DNA of 23,891 nucleotides from Tannerella sp. (lineage in GTDB: Bacteria > Bacteroidota > Bacteroidia > Bacteroidales > Tannerellaceae): NCBI GenBank assembly GCA_031272655.1, contig JAISTJ010000187.1, positions 1-23,891 on the forward strand. The letters are read 5' to 3'. Below are positions 6,488-14,324 of this stretch, piece after piece; the first letter of the stretch is position 1; each line of letters opens with the position of its first letter. Position numbers and translations under genes: made by a program. The notes under the pieces were generated by a model. The model saw only the letters and a list, made by a program, of their open reading frames with translations, ran no database searches and was not told the origin of the DNA.

Positions 6488-9331
6488 CTATTTAAATTTA
6501 ACTTTTGCAATTTTTTCTTCCAAAACTTTAGGGTCTATTGTCCTGCGGATGCCGTCCTTGGCAGGCACAAGGCGCGGATTAGCTTCCCATGCGGCGTTAT
6601 ACTCATTGTAAGCTTCCGCCTTGCGACCGGCTTTTTCGAGCGCCATAGCCTTTGTCAGATGGCACGAAGCGATGTACATCATGCCATTTTCGGGGTAAGT
6701 GGGTTTTACATCCGGAATCTCGTCGCCCGTGTTCAACTCTAACGACAGGCGGTAAAGGCGTTGTGTATCGTCGGGACTGAGGCGGGACTTGTTTGTTTTG
6801 ACAAAATCATAGTACAGCCGAGCCGAATCCGTCTGATTTTTAGCGAAATACGCTTCGGCAATGCGCAAATCGAAGTCTGGGCGGCGGCTGCGATTCGATG
6901 CAAAAATACGCTGCACTTTCTGCATCAACGCTATGGACTTGTCAAATTCGTCGTTTGCAGTCAGCGCATCGGCATAGTTGAGGGAATAGTTGTAGTTCTG
7001 CGGCTTCTTTTGAACGAGGCTGTCCATAATCGGCAACTGATCTTCAAAGTGCATCATCGCCCTCCGGTAGGCGGCGAACATGCGGGCGTCGTCTTTGCGG
7101 TCGCGCAGGTAGGTCGAGACTTCCGCGCCTGTAAGTACGTAGTCATCAGCAGCTTCTATAGCTTCGGGGATGTGGGAGTAATCCATCCATAACTGCCGCA
7201 ACGATCCTGCCATTCCCGCTTTCGTCTGCAAATCTTTTTCGAGCGAAAGCGCCTTTTGCAGCCATTCAACCTGCTTTGAAAGCGCCTTTTGGGGATCTTT
7301 CTCCGTTTTGCGCACATAATCGGCATACGAGCGGTAAGTCGGGGCATAAGAGGGATCAATCGCTTCGGAGGCTTTTATTGACGCCAATGCGCCAACAGTG
7401 TCATTATCAAGTAGTTGTAGCGACGCTTTTGCGAGCAAAGCGGGCTGATAGCGGCTGTCGTAAATCAACGCGGAATCAAGATATTGAATGGCTTTAGAGC
7501 GGTCTCGCCGTTCCCTGCGGCTCATATTAACATAGACCTGCGCCCAGTTTGACGCCATGGCCTTATGGTCGCCTGCCAAATAACGCCTCTCGTTGGCGAT
7601 AAGTGCGTCAAGGAAAGCGTACATCTCCGGGTCTTTCGTTTTAAGCGCGGAAGTGGTGTTCATTGACTTGAAATCAAGCGGGTGAACCTTCATCGGCTCG
7701 AAATAGGCGGGATAAGTCTGCGCAAGATACTCATGTTCATTGTTTTCCGAGTAATAATCAAGCGTCAAGTTATTAGCCATAGCGTTGTAATAGAGCGCTC
7801 GGATGCGACGGTTCTGTTCGTCGGTCAGCACCGCGTCGTGAAACTGGTGGACAAATTCATGCAGAATAACGTTACGTTCCATGTAAGCGCCGCGTTCGAC
7901 GTACCCGATGTCCGCCGCACCGCTTCCCACGCCGCGGATATCCATCCACTGGCGGTTGTCAAACGTTGTTGAATAGCGGAAATTGGGGCTGTTCATCGCT
8001 ATCGCAAGGTCTTTGTGGAGCGGCGGGATGATGAACTTTTCATTTTGCTTCTTAAGAAAAGGAAAATAGACTACGGCAGTATTTAACTGATTGTAAGCCA
8101 TTGCTTTAGCTAAAGTACCCGGATAATAACCGGCGTCCGGAAAGATAGTTTCAAACGTTGCCTGATCGGCTATCTTAGTATTACGCAGCACGTTAGTTAT
8201 CGAATCGTAAAAAGCGAGATACGGTATGCGCTTCGATTTGATGACGGCAGACAGGCCGTTGTGCGCCGGTCCGTAGTGTTGCTTGATTTTCAGGATGTTA
8301 TCGAACATGATTTGAGCGGAATCAAGTCTGCCGGCGCGTTCCGGATTGTCGAAATCGCCGTACCATAGCGATGCGCGGTGCATCAACGGCAAAACGGACG
8401 ACGGATATTCGGTTTCCACTTGGCGCGTCAATGCAATGGCTTCTTCAATTTTGCCCGCAGTGAAAAGGTTGTCGGCAACATCCAAACGGGCGCGGATATC
8501 TGTTTCGTCGGGATCGGCATAGTCGGCGAAAGTGCGGTTGGTATGCCCGTTACCCCAGTGCCAATGTGTCTGGAAATGAAGCGGATTCAATGCCAAAGCA
8601 AGCTCCCACTGGTCAGCCATGCGGTCGAGTTGGGTAGCGTCAATCCGGCGCCAGATAGCATAACCGTAACTAAAGCGGGCGTCGGCGTCAAACGGCTCTA
8701 TTTCAAGCGATTTAACAAGCAGCGGCTCGGCTTTCTCAGGCTGAAGGTTCCAAAAATAAATATCCGCCTCAAGACGATAAACGCCACCCTTTTCGGGATA
8801 TTTTTTGTGGAGAGCCGCCACCAATGACGTCGCTTCGTCGTACTTGCGTTGAAGCAGCAATGCACGGCCTTTCAGCAGACTGACCTCAAGGTCGTCGGGC
8901 GCTTTCAACTCCAATGCCTCCGCTGCCGTTACCGCCTCGTCGAGCTTCCATGCTTCTATTAACAACCTTATTTTCAGTTTGTTAGCTTCAATGCTGTTCG
9001 GCTTGGATTTCAGCGTTTTGTTCACTAATGTTTCCGCCTTGGCGTAATCGTTGTTAAGTATCTGATAATAAGCTAATAACGGATTGCGCTCATAGTCTTT
9101 GAATTTTTTGTCGCCGGTGATGACGGCATAAGCCTGTTCCCACATTCCGAGGTCAAGAGCTTTTTTTAGCAAAGCCGTTTTTTCGGTTGCGGGCGCACTT
9201 TCTATCTGCCCTGCAAGCACCTTACGTTCTTTCTCTAAATTCCTGAAACACAATGATATATCATCCACCTGTGCGACAGATGACGCTGATATGCCGACAA
9301 TGGCAATCGCCAGTAATACGTACCTTGACAT
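6488..9331 (-). CDS. Secreted TPR protein with central HExxH (gluzincin-like) zinc peptidase domain
   Basis: A 947-residue exported protein. A signal peptide (1-20, likely cleaved after SSVA) is followed by tetratricopeptide-like helical repeats over about 60-330. A central domain (about 380-575) contains HEFVH at 491-495, with His491 and His495 as zinc ligands and Glu492 as catalytic base, and a likely third ligand Glu534 in HEYLAQTYPAYF. That 39-residue gap and the E-Y-L-A pattern fit gluzincin-type metallopeptidases. A second TPR array (about 600-930) ends the protein. TPR arrays usually bind protein partners or extended peptides, so this may be a periplasmic or surface peptidase held in a complex, or one that feeds substrate to its active site. 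I do not recognise a named family. It is the second gene of the operon, 15 bases after the S10 carboxypeptidase gene and 2 bases before the GHL10 gene. All metal-binding residues look intact. Confidence 0.75.
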   Translation of the reverse strand: MSRYVLLAIAIVGISASSVAQVDDISLCFRNLEKERKVLAGQIESAPATEKTALLKKALDLGMWEQAYAVITGDKKFKDYERNPLLAYYQILNNDYAKAETLVNKTLKSKPNSIEANKLKIRLLIEAWKLDEAVTAAEALELKAPDDLEVSLLKGRALLLQRKYDEATSLVAALHKKYPEKGGVYRLEADIYFWNLQPEKAEPLLVKSLEIEPFDADARFSYGYAIWRRIDATQLDRMADQWELALALNPLHFQTHWHWGNGHTNRTFADYADPDETDIRARLDVADNLFTAGKIEEAIALTRQVETEYPSSVLPLMHRASLWYGDFDNPERAGRLDSAQIMFDNILKIKQHYGPAHNGLSAVIKSKRIPYLAFYDSITNVLRNTKIADQATFETIFPDAGYYPGTLAKAMAYNQLNTAVVYFPFLKKQNEKFIIPPLHKDLAIAMNSPNFRYSTTFDNRQWMDIRGVGSGAADIGYVERGAYMERNVILHEFVHQFHDAVLTDEQNRRIRALYYNAMANNLTLDYYSENNEHEYLAQTYPAYFEPMKVHPLDFKSMNTTSALKTKDPEMYAFLDALIANERRYLAGDHKAMASNWAQVYVNMSRRERRDRSKAIQYLDSALIYDSRYQPALLAKASLQLLDNDTVGALASIKASEAIDPSYAPTYRSYADYVRKTEKDPQKALSKQVEWLQKALSLEKDLQTKAGMAGSLRQLWMDYSHIPEAIEAADDYVLTGAEVSTYLRDRKDDARMFAAYRRAMMHFEDQLPIMDSLVQKKPQNYNYSLNYADALTANDEFDKSIALMQKVQRIFASNRSRRPDFDLRIAEAYFAKNQTDSARLYYDFVKTNKSRLSPDDTQRLYRLSLELNTGDEIPDVKPTYPENGMMYIASCHLTKAMALEKAGRKAEAYNEYNAAWEANPRLVPAKDGIRRTIDPKVLEEKIAKVKFK

Positions 9332-9346
9332 CTTTTTTTATTTTAA

Positions 9347-10825
9347 TTAATATTTTGCCGCCTGGCCTTCTTTCGGCAAGGTGCTGTTTACGAAGTCGCG
9401 AAGGTCATCGTTCGCCTGTTTCAGGTCTTCCTTGCGGAGGTACATCATGTGTCCGCTGCGGTAGCCCTTGAAAAAGAAGCGATCCTGAAACTTGCCGCCC
9501 TTATCCATCTGCCAGAAATTGTATTTCGAGTTGAAATAATCGCATGCGCCGTCATAGTAGCCTGACATCAGAAGTACCTTAAGATAAGGATTTTGCGCGA
9601 CGGCATTCATCAGGCTGACGCCCGTACGGTCGTTTTGATTGTTCCACGGGCGGACAGGACCGAAGATGTAATACTCAAGATCCGTCTTGTAATTCAGCTC
9701 GTTACGAAGATAAGAATTTATAGCCGGTGCAAAAGATTGTTCCCAAGCGGTCATTTCGGCGTTATAATCGGGTCTGTCGCCGCCATCCCTCAGGTCAATG
9801 CCTTTGTAGCGCGAATCAAGACGTCCAACCGTAAAGCCCTTATCCCGAAGCAGTTCCTTCCAGAAAAAGGAGGTCGGGATAGTCAGATTGCGCTCAAGGA
9901 CAGCCTTTTCGGAGATGCCCGCATAGTGCGACACCTTGCGCGCTATCTCCTTGCGGCGAGCGTCGGGCAAAGCGCCTCCCCATGCCAGCGCGGGGATATA
10001 TTCATCTACGGTAAACTTCTCGACTTCTGGCAGTATATCAAGCAAATCCTTCTGTTGCAGGTCGGATGCGAGCGCCTTGTGATACCATGCCGTTGCAGCC
10101 ATGTACGGAAGCGTAAGAGCCTCATCCACAGGCCCGTCGCGACGAATACCGAGTTCCGTGGCGGAAACGAGTATCACTCCGTTAAGAAACATCCAGTGCC
10201 CGCTCTGAAGAGCAAAAGCAAGACCCGACACGCGCGTAGTTCCGTAACTTTCACCTATTATGTATTTAGGTGAGTTCCAACGGTTTATGCGCGTAACAAA
10301 GTTTGTAATCCAAGTTGCCAAATAGTTGATGTCTTCGTTTACGCCGAAAAACTGCTTCGGATCGGTTTCTTTTTCCAAAACGCGCGAGTATCCCGTATTA
10401 ACAGGGTTAATATACACGATATCAGCGATATCGAGTATAGAATACGGGTTATTCTCGGTTCCGTATGGCATCACCGGATAACCTTCGTCATCAACTTTGA
10501 GCAACGCGGGACCGGTAAACCCGATCTGCATCCATACCGACGCCGTGCCCGGCCCGCCGTTAAACGAGATGAACAGCGGGCGATGGTCACGGTCTTTGAT
10601 GCCGTCGCGCTCGTAATAAACGTAGTTGACCGCCGCAATGGGCTTGCGCTGGTCGTCAAACACGGGCTGCATTCCCGTTGTAGCCGTGTAACTGATAGCC
10701 TGACCCTTAATAGTGGTCTGGTGCTTTGTAATCACTGTAGTATCGGGATTCAGCCCCTTAGCGTTGATACTACCGAACGATGCGGCCAAAAACAATGCCG
10801 CTGTAATTAAAAACTCTCTTTTCAT
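9347..10825 (-). CDS. Secreted S10-family serine carboxypeptidase
   Basis: A 492-residue exported peptidase that should remove C-terminal amino acids from peptides. The frame is open to an upstream ATG at 10933, but that would overlap thrA and the promoter. The ATG at 10825 begins a proper signal peptide (MKREFLITAALFLAASFGS, cleavage near Ala22) and lies about 30 bases downstream of the predicted start site. S10 motifs are clear: oxyanion/substrate segment FNGGPGTASVWMQ (S10 consensus has NGGPG), nucleophile Ser193 in IGESYGT, Asp425 in SGYYDGAC (the D-x-x-C spacing of yeast carboxypeptidase Y), and His459 in SGHMMYL. All three catalytic residues are present, so it is probably active. S10 enzymes often prefer acid pH, but pH preference cannot be read here. 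It is first in the leftward four-gene block with the TPR peptidase and two glycan-related genes. Confidence 0.88.
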   Translation of the reverse strand: MKREFLITAALFLAASFGSINAKGLNPDTTVITKHQTTIKGQAISYTATTGMQPVFDDQRKPIAAVNYVYYERDGIKDRDHRPLFISFNGGPGTASVWMQIGFTGPALLKVDDEGYPVMPYGTENNPYSILDIADIVYINPVNTGYSRVLEKETDPKQFFGVNEDINYLATWITNFVTRINRWNSPKYIIGESYGTTRVSGLAFALQSGHWMFLNGVILVSATELGIRRDGPVDEALTLPYMAATAWYHKALASDLQQKDLLDILPEVEKFTVDEYIPALAWGGALPDARRKEIARKVSHYAGISEKAVLERNLTIPTSFFWKELLRDKGFTVGRLDSRYKGIDLRDGGDRPDYNAEMTAWEQSFAPAINSYLRNELNYKTDLEYYIFGPVRPWNNQNDRTGVSLMNAVAQNPYLKVLLMSGYYDGACDYFNSKYNFWQMDKGGKFQDRFFFKGYRSGHMMYLRKEDLKQANDDLRDFVNSTLPKEGQAAKY

Positions 10826-10861
10826 GTCATTTTTTATTAAAAATTTGAATATTTCAGAGCG

Positions 10862-10890
10862 CAAAGATACAAAAAATTTTAATTTGCAAA
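10862..10890 (-). promoter_or_regulatory. Promoter of the S10 / TPR-peptidase / GHL10 / SGNH-GH78 operon
   Basis: On the minus strand, TTTG at 10890-10887 is followed after 17 bases by TATCTTTG at 10869-10862, close to the Bacteroidetes -33/-7 arrangement. The predicted start is near 10855, about 30 bases before the ATG at 10825. The box sits just after the thrA stop (10899), which separates the peptidase operon from thrA. This is the clearest promoter in the window. Confidence 0.65.
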
Positions 10891-10898
10891 AAAAATGT

Positions 10899-13337
10899 TC
10901 ATCTAATATTTGCAATTGAAATAATATCTGCAAAAACTCCGGCTGCCGTAACGTCGGCTCCGGCGCCGTAACCCTTGATAATCATGGGGTAATCGTAATA
11001 GCGTTCGGTAGATATCATTATAATATTGTTGCTGCCTTCGAGTTCATACAACGGATGCGCGGCGCTGACCTCAATCAAACCGACCGAGCAGTCGCCTTTA
11101 TTCATGCTCGCAACGAACCGCAACCGCTTACCTTCGGCGGCGAGCCGCTTCCGCGTCTCTTCAAAATCGGCGTCAAGAGCGGGAATCGCTTTCCAAAAAT
11201 CGTCGAGCGAGCCATCAAAATATTTTTTCGGAATGAACAAATTAGTCTTAACATCCTTTTGCTCAACTACATAGCCGGCTTCACGGGCTAAAATAACAAG
11301 TTTGCGGATAACGTCTTTGCCGCTCAGGTCTATGCGCGGGTCAGGCTCGGCGTACTTAGCGTCCACAGCCATCCTAATAGCCTTACTGAGAGGTATTTGT
11401 GCGCTGATTGTATTGAAAATAAAATTCAGCGTCCCAGACAGCACCGCTTCGAGCCGCAGGATGTGGTCTCCGCTGTTAATCAGGTCGTTCATCGTATTGA
11501 TGACCGGCAAACCGGCGCCCACATTCGTCTCGAAAAGAAACTTGATGCCACGCTTGCGGGCGGTCTCTTTAAGCGTGATATAGTCCTTGTAGGCTGACGA
11601 AGCCGCAATTTTGTTCGCCGCAACGATAGAAATATTTTTGTTCAGTAGCGATTCGTACAGACCGGCGATTTTTTCGCTCGAAGTGCAGTCCACAAACACC
11701 GAGTTGAAGATGTTCATCTTCACAATTTCGTCGCGAAGTATCACAGGCGACGATTCCATGCCGGTAGTTTTGAGGTCGGCAATACAGTTTTCAAGCTCCA
11801 ACCCTTCGCGTTTCATAAGCAGCCGTTTCGAGTTGGCAATGCCTACCACATTGAGTTTCACCCCGTTCTGTTGCATCAACTTTTGCTGCTGGCGGCGTAT
11901 CTGTTCGAGCAAATGTCCTCCGACAGTGCCGACGCCGGTGATAAACAGGTTAAGCATCTTATATTCAGACAGGAAGAACGAATCATGAATAGAATTTAGC
12001 GCTTTGCGGAGGTATTCAAGTTTGATGACAAACGAGATATTTGTCTCGGAAGCTCCTTGTGCACAGGCTATTACACTTATGCCGGCGCGTCCGAGCGTAC
12101 CGAACAGCTTGCCGGCGATGCCGGGCGTCCGTTTCATGTTTTCTCCTACGATTGCTACCGTCGCGAGGTCGTGTTCTGCCGTCATGTCATCAATCTCGCC
12201 GCGTGCACGTTCGGCGGCAAACTCCTCGTTCAACACCTTCACAGCCAAGTCTGCATCAGCATTCTTGACTGCAAAAGTGGTATTGTTTTCAGAGCTTGCC
12301 TGCGAGACCATAAAAACGCTTATCCCGTTGTTGGCAAGCGCACGGAAAATCCTGAGATTCACTCCGATAACGCCCACCATTCCAAGTCCCTGAACGGTTA
12401 CAAGGCAAGTGTCGTTGATGGAAGAGATACCTTTGATAACAGATTTGCGCTCATTATCAGGCACTTCCTTAGTGATATAAGTACCGGGCGCATCCGGATT
12501 AAAAGTGTTGCAAACGCGGATAGGGATATTTTTATGAAAAACGGGGTAAATGGTAGGCGGATAAATGACTTTGGCGCCGAAATTACATAGCTCCATCGCC
12601 TCCGTAAATGACAGACGATCAATGACATACGCTGAATTTATCACTTTAGGATCGGCAGTCATAAATCCATCCACATCCGTCCAAATCTCAAGGATTGAAG
12701 CGCTGAGGGCGGCTGCCATAATAGAGGCCGTATAGTCCGATCCGCCGCGTCCAAGGTTAGTTGTCTCGCCGTTGTCAAGGCTCGAAGAAATGAAACCCGG
12801 CACAACCGCAACCTTTGGCAGAGGATTGAAAGTGTCGCGAATAAGCTGGTTAGTTTGCTCAAAATCAACTATATGCCTGCCGAACTGCTGATGTGTGCGA
12901 ATGAAATGCCGTGCGTCATACAGCGTCGCACCACGGATAACGGCAGCGATTATGACCGACGACAGCCTCTCGCCGTAACTGACAATAGTATCTGACGTTT
13001 TGGCAGACAGGTCTTTGATTAGGAACACTCCGCGAAAAATATTTTCCAGTTCGTCAAAGTTTTCCATCACTTCTTTCATTACTTTTTGCCGGTTATTTTC
13101 AGGGACAACTCCCTCAATAACAGCCTTATGACGCAAAACTATCTGTTGAAATTCATTTTTGTAAGCTTCATAGCCCGATGATGCGAGTTTTGAAGTGTAG
13201 ATCAGTTTATCCGTGATGCCGCCGAGCGCCGAAACGACCACTATAACGGGTTCATCAACAGATTCAACAATCTTTTTGACGTTTCGGATGCTTTCTACAG
13301 ACCCTACGGACGTCCCACCGAATTTAAGTACTTTCAT
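10899..13337 (-). CDS. thrA: Bifunctional aspartate kinase / homoserine dehydrogenase
   Basis: An 812-residue cytoplasmic enzyme catalysing two steps from aspartate to homoserine: ATP-dependent phosphorylation of aspartate, and, after another enzyme makes the semialdehyde, NAD(P)H reduction to homoserine. Homoserine leads to threonine and methionine; the aspartyl phosphate also feeds lysine and diaminopimelate. The kinase begins at once (MKVLKFGGTSVGS) and has the GRGGSDYTASI motif near 200. Two ACT regulatory domains follow (about 310-460, GLGMVGVIGV and ENMKRTPGIAGKLFG). The dehydrogenase starts with GVGTVG (468-473), then FETNVGAGLPVI, LSGTLNFIF and YAEPDPRIDLSGKDV. Length matches the fused ThrA of E. 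coli (about 820). ACT domains suggest feedback control by threonine. It lies 12 bases after the TlpA-like gene; thrB and thrC are not adjacent. Confidence 0.95.
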   Translation of the reverse strand: MKVLKFGGTSVGSVESIRNVKKIVESVDEPVIVVVSALGGITDKLIYTSKLASSGYEAYKNEFQQIVLRHKAVIEGVVPENNRQKVMKEVMENFDELENIFRGVFLIKDLSAKTSDTIVSYGERLSSVIIAAVIRGATLYDARHFIRTHQQFGRHIVDFEQTNQLIRDTFNPLPKVAVVPGFISSSLDNGETTNLGRGGSDYTASIMAAALSASILEIWTDVDGFMTADPKVINSAYVIDRLSFTEAMELCNFGAKVIYPPTIYPVFHKNIPIRVCNTFNPDAPGTYITKEVPDNERKSVIKGISSINDTCLVTVQGLGMVGVIGVNLRIFRALANNGISVFMVSQASSENNTTFAVKNADADLAVKVLNEEFAAERARGEIDDMTAEHDLATVAIVGENMKRTPGIAGKLFGTLGRAGISVIACAQGASETNISFVIKLEYLRKALNSIHDSFFLSEYKMLNLFITGVGTVGGHLLEQIRRQQQKLMQQNGVKLNVVGIANSKRLLMKREGLELENCIADLKTTGMESSPVILRDEIVKMNIFNSVFVDCTSSEKIAGLYESLLNKNISIVAANKIAASSAYKDYITLKETARKRGIKFLFETNVGAGLPVINTMNDLINSGDHILRLEAVLSGTLNFIFNTISAQIPLSKAIRMAVDAKYAEPDPRIDLSGKDVIRKLVILAREAGYVVEQKDVKTNLFIPKKYFDGSLDDFWKAIPALDADFEETRKRLAAEGKRLRFVASMNKGDCSVGLIEVSAAHPLYELEGSNNIIMISTERYYDYPMIIKGYGAGADVTAAGVFADIISIANIR

Positions 13338-13349
13338 TTATGTTATTTT

Positions 13350-14195
13350 TTATAGCAATTCTTTGAGTTTTTCTTTCAATTTGTCGGGTGAAAGTCCCCT
13401 TTCGAGGATTTTTCCTTCGGGTGAAAGCAAAATTGTTGTCGGAATCCACTGTACGGCATAAAAAAGTGCGCCTTTGGATGTCCAGTAATCCAAATCCGAC
13501 ATCTGTATCCAACTCATATTAAGGTCATTAATTCCTTTTTTCCACGCATCTTCTTTTCTATCAAGCGAATAGCTTACTATCTCAAAATTTTTATCTTTGA
13601 ATTGATTGTAAATATCAACTATTTGCGGCATCTCCTTGCGGCAATCGGGGCACCACGCCGCCCAAAAATCAAGCAGCACATATTTGCCATGACCGACGAA
13701 TTGCGACAGCTCAACAGCGTTTCCGGTGGTGTCGCACGATACAATATTTATGTACGGGTTGCCGATAGCCGACGCCTTCATGTATTTCACCCTGTCGGCC
13801 GCATTCCTGTATTCATCGGTATTTTTGAACGTTTCGTCCGTTACTTTGCCGATGACTGCTTCCATTTGAGGCATGCTCAACCGCCTGACCCAGCGTGATT
13901 CCTTAAACATCTTCTGTCCGTAAGGGGTGTTGATATACTTTCCGAAGAAGCCGGCGAACACAGCTTTGGCCTCTTCAAACATAGCGTCGCTCTCCTTTGT
14001 GAGCGAGGTTTCAAGTTGAGCGGTCAGCGAGCCGTCCTTGCGGGCTTGCTCCATCTTTTCGCTAACGGCATTGTAACGCTTTTCGGCGTCAATACATTTC
14101 TCAAATGCAGCTTCAGGAGTCGTTTCCTGACATCCCGGATGCAAAAACAAAGCGGCTACTGCTGTCCACCGCAGACAATTTTTGAATGAAATCAT
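13350..14195 (-). CDS. TlpA-like thioredoxin-fold lipoprotein
   Basis: A 281-residue envelope protein starting at 14195. An in-frame ATG at 14222 would leave almost no leader after the -7 box at 14233-14240, so the inner start is preferred. A hydrophobic N-terminus ends in Pro-Gly-Cys (Cys22), probably a lipobox though His and Pro at -3 and -2 are unusual. Residues about 27-140 form a helical region of the kind that precedes thioredoxin folds in Bacteroidetes TlpA proteins. The redoxin domain (about 145-281) has active site WCPDC (Cys182, Cys185) and the cis-proline in WIPTT (Pro252). WCPDC rather than WCGPC suggests a different redox potential from thioredoxin. The likely job is disulfide reduction in the periplasm, with no partner visible here. 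thrA begins 12 bases downstream and may share the transcript, without an obvious functional link. Confidence 0.82.
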   Translation of the reverse strand: MISFKNCLRWTAVAALFLHPGCQETTPEAAFEKCIDAEKRYNAVSEKMEQARKDGSLTAQLETSLTKESDAMFEEAKAVFAGFFGKYINTPYGQKMFKESRWVRRLSMPQMEAVIGKVTDETFKNTDEYRNAADRVKYMKASAIGNPYINIVSCDTTGNAVELSQFVGHGKYVLLDFWAAWCPDCRKEMPQIVDIYNQFKDKNFEIVSYSLDRKEDAWKKGINDLNMSWIQMSDLDYWTSKGALFYAVQWIPTTILLSPEGKILERGLSPDKLKEKLKELL

Positions 14196-14232
14196 AATTT
14201 TTTTATTAATTGTAGGGGTCATTTTTTGACTG

Positions 14233-14240
14233 CAAAATTA
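14233..14240 (-). promoter_or_regulatory. Probable -7 box for the TlpA-like gene (and thrA)
   Basis: 14240-14233 reads TAATTTTG on the minus strand (TAnnTTTG). The predicted start near 14226 gives a leader of about 30 bases to the ATG at 14195. No clear -33 TTTG lies upstream; that region is nearly pure A/T. Confidence 0.5.
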
Positions 14241-14293
14241 TTATTTTTTTTCTTTTTTCGGGCATTTTCTCTTCGTGAAAAAGAATTAAACAT

Positions 14294-14301
14294 TAACTTT
14301 G
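14294..14301 (+). promoter_or_regulatory. Probable -7 box for the GH106-type gene
   Basis: TAACTTTG at 14294-14301 matches TAnnTTTG and lies 23 bases before the ATG at 14325. It is back-to-back with the minus-strand box at 14233-14240, with 53 bases between them. The -33 region has no good match. Confidence 0.5.
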
Positions 14302-14324
14302 TAGCCGTAATAAGCACAAAAACT

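Noticed and set aside
9593..10273. Open frame of 226 codons on the plus strand opposite the S10 gene
   Set aside because: Antisense shadow of a well-supported peptidase gene, without domain or signal sequence.
10826..10933. Upstream ATG extension of the S10 gene overlapping thrA
   Set aside because: The extension covers the promoter boxes and moves the signal peptide inside the protein.
14226..14324. Upstream extension of the GH106-type gene
   Set aside because: It contains the -7 box and precedes a full lipoprotein signal that begins at 14325.
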